From NCBI GenBank assembly GCA_947372235.1, contig CANBSW010000015.1:1-43699 (forward strand): a DNA stretch of 43,699 bases. The letters are read 5' to 3'. Position 1 is the first letter of the stretch; the number at the start of each line of letters is the position of its first letter. This DNA comes from Chitinophagaceae bacterium (lineage in GTDB: Bacteria > Bacteroidota > Bacteroidia > Chitinophagales > Chitinophagaceae). Below the pieces are notes generated by a model, which worked only from the letters and a program-made list of their open reading frames with translations, had not been told where the DNA came from and did no database searches. Below are positions 24,470 through 32,792 of this stretch, in pieces. The translations under genes and the position numbers were made by a program.

Positions 24470-25699
24470 ATGAAAAAAATAATATTTCTGTTGTTGCTGA
24501 TTCCATTCCTTTCCAATGCCCAGGAAGAAGGGATGCATTTTGAGCACCAGTTAAGCTGGAAAGAAGTACAGGCCAAAGCCAAAGCTGAACATAAATATAT
24601 TTTTATGGACTGCCTGACTACCTGGTGCGGACCCTGTAAGTATATGTCGGCCAATATTTTTCCGATGAAAGAAGTGGGCAATTTTTACAATGCCAAGTTC
24701 ATCAATGTAAAAGTGCAACTGGATTCAACGGCTGCTGATGCAGAAGAAATTAAAAAATGGTACCAGGATGGGCATGATATCGCCGCCAAATATGAAGTGC
24801 GTGCATATCCTACTTACCTGATCTTTGACCCCAACGGAAATATTGTTCACCGATTTGTAGGTTCTTCTGATGATAAGACCTTTTTGGAAAGAGGCAATAA
24901 CAGCCTCAATCCGGATAAGCAATATTATACCCAGTTAAATAAATACAAGGCTGGCGAAAAAACTCCTTCGTTTATTATGAACCTTGCTCAGGTGGCAATG
25001 GATGCCTACGATCTTAAAAATGCAGCATCATTGAGCGATGAATATCTGGCTACACAAACCGATCTGTTTACCAAAGACAATCTTGCATTCATCAACAAAT
25101 TTACCCGTACCAGCAAGGATAAAGGTTTTGCAATGATGCTGAACAATGCAGATAAAGTAAATGCTGTATTGGGCGCCGGAAAAGCTGAAGAAAAAGTGAT
25201 AGGCATTATCATGCAGGAAGATATATATCCTGTGATCCTGAAAAAAGATGCAAAACCTGATTGGCAGGTGCTTACTGAAAAACTGGATAAAAAATATCCT
25301 GCACTGGCTACGGAACTTTCTGCCAAAGCCAAAGTGATATTTTATCAGGCCAAAGGTGACTGGAATAATTTTGCAACTGAGATTGTTGGTTATATGACGA
25401 AGTATGGTGAAAAAGCATCTGCCCAGGAACTGAACAGCTATGCGTGGGCTGTTTTTGAAAATTGTAAAGACATGACCTGCGTAACACAGGCACTTGACTG
25501 GAGCAAACGTTCTTTCAAAGACAAGGACAACGAAATGTTTATGGACACTTATGCAAACATCCTCCATAAAATGGGTAAAACTCAGGATGCGATTGTATGG
25601 GAAAAGAAGGCTATGGAATTAGCAAAAGGGGATCAAAAGAAATCCTACCAGGAAACACTGACTAAAATGGAAAAAGGGGAGAAGACCTGGAAAGACTAG
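24470..25699 (+). CDS. Exported thioredoxin-fold protein
   Basis: 409 residues with a signal peptide (KKIIFLLLLIPFLSNAQ). The thioredoxin domain spans about 25-150: YIFMDCLTTWCGPCKYMS carries the redox pair Cys53/Cys56, and VRAYPTYLIFDPNG supplies the cis-proline. The remaining ~250 residues are helical, ending in a TPR-like unit (MDTYANILHKMGKTQDAIVW), and belong to no domain I recognise. It probably handles disulfides or binds partners in the periplasm. It is a single-gene unit flanked on both sides by related repeat elements. Confidence 0.9.
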   Translation: MKKIIFLLLLIPFLSNAQEEGMHFEHQLSWKEVQAKAKAEHKYIFMDCLTTWCGPCKYMSANIFPMKEVGNFYNAKFINVKVQLDSTAADAEEIKKWYQDGHDIAAKYEVRAYPTYLIFDPNGNIVHRFVGSSDDKTFLERGNNSLNPDKQYYTQLNKYKAGEKTPSFIMNLAQVAMDAYDLKNAASLSDEYLATQTDLFTKDNLAFINKFTRTSKDKGFAMMLNNADKVNAVLGAGKAEEKVIGIIMQEDIYPVILKKDAKPDWQVLTEKLDKKYPALATELSAKAKVIFYQAKGDWNNFATEIVGYMTKYGEKASAQELNSYAWAVFENCKDMTCVTQALDWSKRSFKDKDNEMFMDTYANILHKMGKTQDAIVWEKKAMELAKGDQKKSYQETLTKMEKGEKTWKD

Positions 25700-25706
25700 G
25701 GAACGG

Positions 25707-25820
25707 ATGAATATCGAACAAGGAACAGATGAGTGATGAACGTCACTGCTAAGGCGACACGCGGTCGTTCCTCAGCAATGACGAACTTCAACATTCATCT
25801 GTTCCTTGTTCGATATTCAT
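25707..25820. repeat. Nested inverted repeat, copy 2 of the GAACAGATGA family
   Basis: The outer arms 25707-25732 and 25795-25820 are perfect 26-base inverted copies. Inside lies a second hairpin, 25741-25783 (CGTCACTGCT with AGCAATGACG), which shares about 31 bases (25752-25783) with 27341-27371. It begins 7 bases after the thioredoxin-like stop and ends 6 bases before the CoA-hydrolase stop, so it separates convergent genes and could terminate both transcripts. Confidence 0.85.
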
Positions 25821-25826
25821 GATTTC

Positions 25827-27122
25827 CTAATCATTCAGAAAAATCTTAAATCTCTCATAACAATACCTTGTTAACGCTTCTCTGTCATCCGGATGAGAAA
25901 TATCAATTAATGATTTTGCGCGCTGGCGTAAATTCTTTCCGAATAAGAAAGTGCTTCCATATTCTGTTACAACATAATGAACGTGCCCTCTTGTAGTTAC
26001 AACACCTGCACCCGACCTCAGGTTTGGTACAATTCTCGGAACGCCTTTGGCTGTGCGGCTGCTAAGGGCAATAATGGGTTTACCGCCATCGCTTAATGCG
26101 GCTCCTCTCATAAAATCCATTTGTCCGCCAATACCACTAAATTGTAATTCGCCAATACTGTCTGCACAAACCTGCCCGGTAAGATCCACTTCAATGGCAC
26201 TGTTGATAGCGATCACTTTTGGATTGCGTCTGATAACGTGCGGATCATTCACATAATCAATATCAAGAAAAGCAAAGGCCGGATTATCATTTAAATAATC
26301 ATATAATTTTCTGGTGCCTACCGCAAATGAGGTAACGGTTTTGTTGGGATGGATTCGTTTCTTTTTATTGTTAATGATATCTTTTTCTACCAGGTGGATA
26401 ATCCCATCGCTTAACATTTCAGTATGAACACCGAGATCTTTATGGTTGGTTAAATATTTGAGTACAGCATCTGGAATGGTTCCAATTCCCATTTGCAGGG
26501 TACTGCCATCTTCAATCAGTTCGGCTACATTTTTTCCGATAATCATTTCTGTTTCACCCACCTTTTTGCTGTAGTCTTCCTCATATAAACTGGCAGGATG
26601 AAATACCATTTTAGTAAATCGGTCTGTATGGATCATGCCATCACCATGTGTTCTGGGCAAAAGAGGATTTACCAGCGCGATAATCTGTTTGGCATTATCA
26701 ACTGCAGAACGGGCTATATCAATTGACATGCTTAACGTGCAATATCCATGTATATCGGGTGGGGATACATGTACAATTGCCGTATCTATTTCAAGTATTT
26801 TACGTTTGAATAAGTCTGGTATATCACTTAAAAACACCGGAACAAAATCTGCACGTCCTTCAGAAACAGCCGAACGTATAGATGGTGAAACGAACAGAGA
26901 ATTGATATGGAAGGCAGACTGGTATTCGGGTTTATCCAGTTCAATATCTCCTTTTAAGGTAATCGACACCAGTTCAACATCTTTTAAACGACCGGCTTGC
27001 TTGCCAAGTTCCTGTAATAAAAAAGTAGGTGTACAAACGCCGCCATGAACAAAAACCCGCTGCCCGCTTTGTATAATTGAAAGGGCATCTTCGGCCTGTA
27101 CGTAACTGTAGGGATGGATCAT
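25827..27122 (-). CDS. Acetyl-CoA hydrolase / CoA-transferase family protein
   Basis: 431 residues, the usual length for 4-hydroxybutyrate CoA-transferase and acetyl-CoA hydrolase relatives. The N-terminal CoA-transferase half has GQRVFVHGGVCTPTFLLQEL. The C-terminal half has DGSTLQMGIGTIPDAVL, NSAIEVDLTGQVCADSIG, where the Glu is the expected CoA-thioester-forming residue, and GIGGQMDFMRGAALSDGGKP. It moves CoA between short acids or hydrolyses acyl-CoA; the substrate cannot be fixed from sequence. It follows pruA on the same strand, but a 176-base repeat element lies between them. Confidence 0.92.
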   Translation of the reverse strand: MIHPYSYVQAEDALSIIQSGQRVFVHGGVCTPTFLLQELGKQAGRLKDVELVSITLKGDIELDKPEYQSAFHINSLFVSPSIRSAVSEGRADFVPVFLSDIPDLFKRKILEIDTAIVHVSPPDIHGYCTLSMSIDIARSAVDNAKQIIALVNPLLPRTHGDGMIHTDRFTKMVFHPASLYEEDYSKKVGETEMIIGKNVAELIEDGSTLQMGIGTIPDAVLKYLTNHKDLGVHTEMLSDGIIHLVEKDIINNKKKRIHPNKTVTSFAVGTRKLYDYLNDNPAFAFLDIDYVNDPHVIRRNPKVIAINSAIEVDLTGQVCADSIGELQFSGIGGQMDFMRGAALSDGGKPIIALSSRTAKGVPRIVPNLRSGAGVVTTRGHVHYVVTEYGSTFLFGKNLRQRAKSLIDISHPDDREALTRYCYERFKIFLND

Positions 27123-27219
27123 GTACTAAATTTATTTTATTAGTGCAAGATTCCTTCTTTTTAGAAAATTAAATTATGAGTTTTATCAGGGTGGGATATG
27201 ATTTATCTCCTTGAATAAT

Positions 27220-27395
27220 GAACAGAAGAATGAGGAACAGTCGAAATACGTCCTTGCGAGGAACGAAGCAATCTGTGTCTCGTAATTACAAACTATTATT
27301 TCAGATACAGGCTGCTTGTGCCACCACTAAAGCTTAGGCTAGGCGACACGCGCTCGTTCCTCGCAGTGACGTATTACTTCATCATTCATCTGTTC
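27220..27395. repeat. Nested inverted repeat, copy 3 of the GAACAGATGA family
   Basis: It begins GAACAGAAGAATGA and ends with the complementary TCATTCATCTGTTC. Inside, AATACGTCCTTGCGAGGAACGA (left, from about 27246) pairs with the 22 bases ending at GTATT 27375, with two mismatches. The segment 27341-27371 matches 25752-25783 almost completely. It ends 3 bases before the pruA stop codon and lies upstream of the CoA-hydrolase gene. Confidence 0.8.
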
Positions 27396-27398
27396 AAT

Positions 27399-29030
27399 TT
27401 ACGCTTCCAATAAGAACGGATATTTATAATCAACCGGCGGGTTATACGTCTCTTTAATTGTTCTCGCACTTAACCAGCGGTAAAGATTTAGCATACTTCC
27501 TGCCTTATCATTTGTTCCGGATGAACGGGCACCGCCAAATGGTTGCTGGCCAACTACTGCACCGGTTGGTTTATCATTGATATAAAAATTACCAGCTGCA
27601 TTGCGTAGTTTATCGGTGGCCAGTTCAACGGCAGTCCTGTCTTGTGCCAATATTGCACCGGTTAATGCATACACGGATGTTGAATCAACTAATTTGAGTG
27701 TTTCTTCAAATTTATCTGCGTTGTAAACATAGATGGTAAGAACCGGCCCAAAGATCTCTTCGCACATGGTGGTGTATTTCGGGTCTTTGGCTTCAATTAC
27801 AGTGGGTTCAATAAAATACCCTTTTGTTTTGCTGTAATTGCCTCCTACCAGTATTTTGGCTTTCTTGTCTTTTTTAGCGTTGTCTATGTATTTGGTAATG
27901 CTGTTAAACGATTTTTCATCTATTACTGCATTTACAAAATTGCTGAAATCTTCTACCGTTCCCATTTTCATGGATTGAATGGATGCTACCAGTTTGCGTT
28001 TTACTTCCTCAGCCATATTACTTGGAATATAAGCCCTTGATGCAGCTGAACATTTTTGTCCCTGAAACTCGAATGCACCTCTGGCCAATGCAGTAACTAC
28101 AGCATCAACATTGGCACTCTTGTGGGCAACCACAAAATCTTTTCCGCCTGTTTCTCCAACAATGCGTGGGTAAGATCTGTATTTGGCAACATTCTCTCCA
28201 ATCACTTTCCACATATTATTAAATACACCGGTTGATCCTGTAAAGTGTACGCCTGCAAATTCGCGGTGATTGAAACATACTTTACCAAGAGTTGGGCCAT
28301 CAACATAAATAAGATTGATCACACCATCCGGTAAACCGGCTTCTTTTAAAATGCGCATAAACATTTGAGCAGAATAGATCTGCGTGTTAGCTGGTTTCCA
28401 AACCACCACATTGCCACACATAGCAGCAGAGGTTGGCAGGTTTCCGCCAATAGCTGTAAAATTGAATGGAGTAATCGCCAGAACGAATCCTTCCAGCGGG
28501 CGCCATTCCATACGATTATGCATTCCGGGTGAGGATAAAGGCTGTTGCTTATAGATCTCACTTAAAAAATGCACATTAAACCGTAAAAAATCGATGAGCT
28601 CACAGGCACTGTCGATCTCTGCCTGGTAAGCATTTTTACTCTGGCACAACATGGTAGTACCGTTAATATGGTACCGATATTTAGTAGCCATCAGATCTGC
28701 AGCTTTCAGAAAAATATGTGCCCTATTCTCCCAACTCATAGCAGCCCAGTCGTCCTTGGCTTTTAAAGCTGCATCAATTGCCTGATGAATATGTTTTTCT
28801 TCTCCTGCATGAAAATGACCCAGTGTATGGCTGATCTCATGTGGAGGATGAATGGCTACCTTCTTACCACTTTTAACGGCTTTACCTCCAATATACATTG
28901 GAATTTCTACTGGTTTTTTCTTTAGTTCTGCCAGCGTTTTTTTGAGGGCAGCTCTTTCTGCACTTCCCGGTGCATATTGTAAAACGGGTTCATTTGCGGG
29001 CATGGGGTAAGAGAAATATCCAAGACTCAT
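27399..29030 (-). CDS. pruA: L-glutamate gamma-semialdehyde dehydrogenase (P5C dehydrogenase)
   Basis: 543 residues from the ATG that reads MSLGYFSYPMPANEP; the frame stays open 40 codons upstream, but that extension runs through simple-word repeats and is rejected. The enzyme oxidises glutamate semialdehyde to glutamate with NAD in proline breakdown. The aldehyde dehydrogenase residues are present: VGETGGKDFVV with the general-base Glu, and EFQGQKCSAASRAYIP with the nucleophilic Cys; the end is GQQPFGGARSSGTNDKAG. The length equals single-domain family members of about 540 residues. The proline dehydrogenase gene is not in the window. Confidence 0.96.
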   Translation of the reverse strand: MSLGYFSYPMPANEPVLQYAPGSAERAALKKTLAELKKKPVEIPMYIGGKAVKSGKKVAIHPPHEISHTLGHFHAGEEKHIHQAIDAALKAKDDWAAMSWENRAHIFLKAADLMATKYRYHINGTTMLCQSKNAYQAEIDSACELIDFLRFNVHFLSEIYKQQPLSSPGMHNRMEWRPLEGFVLAITPFNFTAIGGNLPTSAAMCGNVVVWKPANTQIYSAQMFMRILKEAGLPDGVINLIYVDGPTLGKVCFNHREFAGVHFTGSTGVFNNMWKVIGENVAKYRSYPRIVGETGGKDFVVAHKSANVDAVVTALARGAFEFQGQKCSAASRAYIPSNMAEEVKRKLVASIQSMKMGTVEDFSNFVNAVIDEKSFNSITKYIDNAKKDKKAKILVGGNYSKTKGYFIEPTVIEAKDPKYTTMCEEIFGPVLTIYVYNADKFEETLKLVDSTSVYALTGAILAQDRTAVELATDKLRNAAGNFYINDKPTGAVVGQQPFGGARSSGTNDKAGSMLNLYRWLSARTIKETYNPPVDYKYPFLLEA

Positions 29031-29075
29031 AGTAGGCGTTTTTAGTTTGAGACTGCAAGGTAAGAAAGTGTGGGG

Positions 29076-29190
29076 AATTGTGAGTGGTGAGTAGTCATTT
29101 GTGAATGGTGAATAGGCAATGGCGAATGTTTTTTTGAGTATTCTGTTCATAGATTTATTACTAATTACTAATTATTAATTCCTAATTAAC
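29076..29190. repeat. Simple-word repeat region upstream of GlmU-like gene
   Basis: GTGAGTGGTGAGTAGTCA and GTGAATGGTGAATAGGCA words at 29080-29125, then AATTACTAATTATTAATTCC words at 29163-29186. 29076-29097 matches 23111-23132 with one mismatch. There is no strong inverted pairing in this copy. It occupies the divergent spacer between pruA and the GlmU-like gene. Confidence 0.55.
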
Positions 29191-29191
29191 A

Positions 29192-29199
29192 TAGGTTTG
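29192..29199 (+). promoter_or_regulatory. -7 promoter element almost touching a start codon
   Basis: TAGGTTTG fits TAnnTTTG and ends 4 bases before the ATG of the GlmU-like gene. Initiation a few bases downstream of the element would give an mRNA with little or no leader. Confidence 0.5.
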
Positions 29200-29203
29200 C
29201 CTT

Positions 29204-30358
29204 ATGGCTATTGTTTTATTTGATAATTCCTGCCGTAACAGGCTGTTTCCTTTAACGTATACGAAAGCGATAGCTGACTTACGGTTTGGGATTCTTACGA
29301 TCAAAGAAAGATGGGAAGCACTTAGCAAAAAACCGGTGTTTGTTCATACAGAAAAATACCTTCAGGCTTTATATGCAATACCTGAAAATGGCGAGCATTT
29401 GTGGATAGATGCAGCTGTTATTCCTGATCAGGATCTTCTGGTACAAATTCTTGCTTTGCAGATTGGTTTTTGTATTACTGATGAAAAAGGGATCGTAGCC
29501 GTAAGAGCCGATATTTCTTTTGACGGATTTGATCCTTCGAATACCGTCTTTCAAAACACAATACCAATATCTCCGGTAAGAAGATTAACCCATCCCTGGC
29601 AAATGATGCAATGGAATGATGCAATGATCCGTTATGATTTCGATCTGGTTATAAAAGATCGTTATTCCCAGCGTATTCCCACAACCGTATCCTTTGTTGA
29701 GCCAAATAATATTTTTATTGAGGATGGTGCCAAACTTTCTTATTGCACATTAAATGCATCAACCGGACCCATCTATATTGGTAAAGAGGCAGAGATCATG
29801 GAAGGATCTGCTATTCGCGGACCCTTTGTATTGGGTAATCATTCTGTTTTAAAAATGAATAGCCGTATTTATGGTGCAACCACACTCGGCCCTTATTGTA
29901 TGGGTGGGGGAGAGATCAAGAATGCGGTGATGATGGGGTACAGCAACAAAGCGCATGACGGCTATCTTGGAGATGCAGTAGTAGGCGAGTGGTGTAATTT
30001 TGGAGCAGGCAGTACCAACAGTAATGTGAAGAATACTGCAGGCATTGTGAAGGTCTGGGATATGGGATCTGAAGAATACATAAGTGTTGGATTAAAATGT
30101 GGTGTGATCATGGGCGATTATTCAAGACTGGCTATCAACTCTTCCATTAATACCGGTTCTGTAATCGGGGTTTCCTGTAATGTGTTCGGTGCCGGACTTT
30201 TACCTACCATTATTGCTAATTTTAGTTGGGGTGTAAATGGAGTAAGGTATGAGTTTGAGAAATTACTGGAAGCCATTGAAAACTGGAAAGGATTAAAACA
30301 GGAAAAACTTACAACAGAGCAGAAATCCGTGTTACAATATATCTTTGAACATTCATAA
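29204..30358 (+). CDS. GlmU-like bifunctional sugar nucleotidyl/acetyltransferase, Bacteroidota type
   Basis: 384 residues. The N-terminal ~165 residues start VLFDNSCRNRLFPLTYTKAI and include DLRFGILTIKERWEAL, features of the alternative GlmU-like family of Bacteroidota rather than of classical GlmU. The C-terminal ~200 residues form a left-handed beta helix with hexapeptide repeats (IYIGKEAEIMEGSAIRGPFV) and the typical KAHDGYLGDAVVGEWCNFGA. The family is thought to make UDP-N-acetylglucosamine from glucosamine-1-phosphate for cell-wall and lipid A synthesis. It precedes tpiA by 27 bases and is probably co-transcribed with it. Confidence 0.88.
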   Translation: MAIVLFDNSCRNRLFPLTYTKAIADLRFGILTIKERWEALSKKPVFVHTEKYLQALYAIPENGEHLWIDAAVIPDQDLLVQILALQIGFCITDEKGIVAVRADISFDGFDPSNTVFQNTIPISPVRRLTHPWQMMQWNDAMIRYDFDLVIKDRYSQRIPTTVSFVEPNNIFIEDGAKLSYCTLNASTGPIYIGKEAEIMEGSAIRGPFVLGNHSVLKMNSRIYGATTLGPYCMGGGEIKNAVMMGYSNKAHDGYLGDAVVGEWCNFGAGSTNSNVKNTAGIVKVWDMGSEEYISVGLKCGVIMGDYSRLAINSSINTGSVIGVSCNVFGAGLLPTIIANFSWGVNGVRYEFEKLLEAIENWKGLKQEKLTTEQKSVLQYIFEHS

Positions 30359-30385
30359 TCGAAATAATAAAGAACCTTATCAAGC

Positions 30386-31147
30386 ATGAGAAAACAAATC
30401 GCAGCAGCAAACTGGAAAATGAATTTAACTCTTCAGCAGGGAGAAGCCTTATTGGATGGTATTATCAGCAAACCTCATTCGCTAAAAGAAAACCAGCAGG
30501 CGGTGTTTGCGGTTCCTTTTCCTTATCTGGCTATGGCACAGGCTAAACTGGCCGGTAAGCAAAATGTATTTGTAGCTGCTCAAAACTGTTACAGTAAAAA
30601 AAGTGGTGCCTATACAGGCGAAGTATCGGTTGAAATGCTGCAATCACTCGGTATTCAGTATGTTGTATTGGGGCATTCTGAGAGAAGAGAATATTTTCAT
30701 GAATCCAATCAATTGTTGGCAGATAAAGTGAATATCTGTCTTGAATTTAAGATGCTTCCGATCTTCTGTTGTGGAGAACCTTTAGCTATTCGCGAAGCCA
30801 ATACACAGAATGAATATGTGGCAAAACAGCTGGAAGAATCGCTCTATCATTTATCTCCCGATCAGGTTCAACAGATCGTAATTGCTTATGAACCCATCTG
30901 GGCCATTGGTACCGGGAAAACTGCCAGCAGCGATCAGGCTCAGGAAATGCACGCATTCATCCGTTCACAACTTGCTGGAAAATATGGTGTTGCAATTGCT
31001 GATTCGATTTCTATTTTATATGGTGGAAGCGTAAAAGCTGCCAATGCAGTTGAAATTTTTTCTCAACCTGATGTAGATGGTGGTCTTGTTGGCGGTGCTG
31101 CTTTACTTGTGGATGAGTTTGTGGCGATTATTAATGCGTTGAAATGA
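30386..31147 (+). CDS. tpiA: Triosephosphate isomerase
   Basis: 253 residues, the standard length for this TIM-barrel glycolytic enzyme, which interconverts dihydroxyacetone phosphate and glyceraldehyde 3-phosphate. The active-site segments are complete: AAANWKMN with Lys11, VVLGHSERREYF with the electrophilic His, VIAYEPIWAIGTGKTAS with the catalytic Glu and flexible loop 6, and SILYGGSVKAANA with VDGGLVGGAALLV binding phosphate. It follows the GlmU-like gene by 27 bases. It is cytoplasmic, probably a dimer. Confidence 0.98.
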   Translation: MRKQIAAANWKMNLTLQQGEALLDGIISKPHSLKENQQAVFAVPFPYLAMAQAKLAGKQNVFVAAQNCYSKKSGAYTGEVSVEMLQSLGIQYVVLGHSERREYFHESNQLLADKVNICLEFKMLPIFCCGEPLAIREANTQNEYVAKQLEESLYHLSPDQVQQIVIAYEPIWAIGTGKTASSDQAQEMHAFIRSQLAGKYGVAIADSISILYGGSVKAANAVEIFSQPDVDGGLVGGAALLVDEFVAIINALK

Positions 31148-31155
31148 TTTTTTAG

Positions 31156-31200
31156 CCGCAGATCCGCCAATTATTTCTTAAGTAATCAGCGAATCTGCGG
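31156..31200. repeat. CCGCAGATCCGC inverted repeat downstream of tpiA
   Basis: CCGCAGATCCGC (31156-31167) pairs with GCGAATCTGCGG (31189-31200) with one mismatch. The words TAATCAGCG and AATCTGYG recur at 31658-31680 after the ABM gene, so related elements bracket that gene. There is no clear U-tract; it may act as a weak terminator for tpiA. Confidence 0.6.
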
Positions 31201-31236
31201 TTGAAAATTTACTCCTGATAATATCAAAAAAATAGG

Positions 31237-31644
31237 ATGAAACTTAGAAATCCGAATTTGGTACGATTAATCATTATAGCAACTATGGGCTTAGTTTTTA
31301 TCAGTAGTTCATTTGCTCAGGATAAAAATCTGGTTGTCCGAATTGCAAAATTGCAAATCGATTCTATGCAACTCGAAGCTTATAAAACAGCATTAAAAAT
31401 ACATGCAGAAACAGCTGTAAAAGAAGAACCGGGTGTATTGAATTTGTATGCTGTTTATGAAAAAAATAATCCTACCCATGTTACTGTTTTTGAAATATAC
31501 GCTGATGCAGACGCTTACAAAGCCCATCTTTTAACGCCGCACTTTCTAAAATATAAAACAGGAACTAAGGATATGGTTAAATCACTTGAATTGATTCAAA
31601 CCGTTCCCATTGCACTGGAAACAAAATATAAGAAATCTAACTAA
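31237..31644 (+). CDS. Exported antibiotic biosynthesis monooxygenase (ABM) domain protein
   Basis: 135 residues. A signal peptide (LIIATMGLVFISSSFAQ) is followed by one ABM/YgiN-like ferredoxin-fold domain: VVRIAKLQIDSMQLEAYKTA, then VKEEPGVLNLYAVYEKNNPT, VTVFEIYADADAYKAHL and TPHFLKYK. These match the strand and helix pattern of quinol monooxygenases such as YgiN. The name of the family does not imply antibiotic synthesis. Export is less common in the family and suggests a periplasmic role. There is no metal or cofactor site. It stands as a single-gene unit between two related repeats. Confidence 0.88.
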   Translation: MKLRNPNLVRLIIIATMGLVFISSSFAQDKNLVVRIAKLQIDSMQLEAYKTALKIHAETAVKEEPGVLNLYAVYEKNNPTHVTVFEIYADADAYKAHLLTPHFLKYKTGTKDMVKSLELIQTVPIALETKYKKSN

Positions 31645-31683
31645 GAACGGTTTAGATAATCTGTGCTAATCAGCGGCGATTTT

Positions 31684-32649
31684 TTAAAACTTCACCGGCA
31701 ATTCCACTTCTATAAAATCATCCAACTGATCTAGGTGTAAAATCGTGCTCGTCTTTTCCGCATTCGGATGATACATTGGCAAAAATTTAGCACCATACAC
31801 AAATTCCTCATAATTATAAGAAGCTCTCGAAACTACCGTATTCGAAAAGCTCTCATCAAATCCCTGTACAAAAATCAGCATCTCAGCTTCCGCATTTGCC
31901 ATATCTTCCTTGCTGAAACCAAATAAGGGACTGTCTTCATTGATCACATGAACCAATGTCCAGTTGGCGGTCATGGTGGTGGCTTTTGCAATATCAAGTG
32001 GCATATTGAAGAACTTGTTTTTCATTTGCCCATCTTCCATGATTTTAATGGCCAGTGTAAGCTTTACTTCTACATTCAGAAGATAATTTTTAGTGTAGGG
32101 AACCATACGGAACATCAATGCCACTCCATCTTTAAATGGTGCAAAAATGGCATTCTTGCTATAACGGATAAATGCCCGGGGTCTGGCAAAACGTCCATAT
32201 AACATACCGGTTACCAGGGCAAAACTCATTAATCCCGTTAATGCTTCCAATGAAGCTGCTAAACTGGCACTAAATCCGATGGGGTTGATCCTTCCATAAC
32301 CAACAGTGGTAAAGGTTTGGGCACTAAAGAAAAATGCTTCCCCAAATTTCTCGAGATCCGTTCCCGCCACCATACCTCCCAGGTGGTTAATACCAATGAG
32401 CAAGTAAATTCCTGCAAAAAACAAATTGATGGTAACGAAAAACACAAGTATAATGGTAATGAATTTCCATCTTTTCATCGAAAGCATGGAATGATACACA
32501 TTTAACCTGCGCCAAAACGGTAAACCCGTTACCTGCATATTGGGAACCCCGTTCTTATTAAAAAAACGGCCCCCGCCTAAGGCTGTATTGGTTCCCAACC
32601 CTGTTTCGTTGTTTACTTGTGCCTTCCAGTTAAGTTTTTTTCTGAGCAT
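31684..32649 (-). CDS. Inward-rectifier-type potassium channel (KirBac-like)
   Basis: 321 residues. Two transmembrane helices (about 63-88 and 125-150) flank a pore loop with the selectivity filter Thr114-Thr-Val-Gly-Tyr-Gly119. The region before the first helix ([19 protein letters not shown]) is the amphipathic slide helix. The C-terminal ~165 residues form the cytoplasmic immunoglobulin-like Kir domain: [20 protein letters not shown] and [20 protein letters not shown]. It forms tetramers that conduct potassium. It diverges from lepA with a 143-base spacer that contains an inverted repeat. Confidence 0.95.
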   Translation of the reverse strand: MLRKKLNWKAQVNNETGLGTNTALGGGRFFNKNGVPNMQVTGLPFWRRLNVYHSMLSMKRWKFITIILVFFVTINLFFAGIYLLIGINHLGGMVAGTDLEKFGEAFFFSAQTFTTVGYGRINPIGFSASLAASLEALTGLMSFALVTGMLYGRFARPRAFIRYSKNAIFAPFKDGVALMFRMVPYTKNYLLNVEVKLTLAIKIMEDGQMKNKFFNMPLDIAKATTMTANWTLVHVINEDSPLFGFSKEDMANAEAEMLIFVQGFDESFSNTVVSRASYNYEEFVYGAKFLPMYHPNAEKTSTILHLDQLDDFIEVELPVKF

Positions 32650-32668
32650 ATTTAAAAATACGAATTAC

Positions 32669-32729
32669 AAACTGCGCCTTTGCGACTTGTTGTGCAAATT
32701 TTTCTCGCCAAGGTGCAAAGGCGCAGTTT
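32669..32729. repeat. AAACTGCGCCTTTGC inverted repeat between divergent genes
   Basis: Perfect 15-base arms at 32669-32683 and 32715-32729, with 31 bases between them. It lies in the divergent spacer between the potassium channel gene and lepA, so termination is not its expected job. The wording resembles dispersed GCGCCTTTGCG elements seen in many bacterial genomes. Confidence 0.65.
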
Positions 32730-32778
32730 CTGGGTAAATCAAATTCAAAATCGTACTTCGAACTTCGTTGTAGGCGCT

Positions 32779-32786
32779 TATCTTTG
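32779..32786 (+). promoter_or_regulatory. -7 promoter element of lepA
   Basis: TATCTTTG matches TAnnTTTG, and the ATG follows 6 bases after it. The expected start of transcription falls at or just before the ATG, suggesting a leaderless or near-leaderless mRNA. Confidence 0.5.
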
Positions 32787-32792
32787 CCGCTT

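Noticed and set aside
29031..29150. 40-residue N-terminal extension of pruA
   Set aside because: It translates simple-word spacer repeats; the ATG at 29030 gives the family's usual length.
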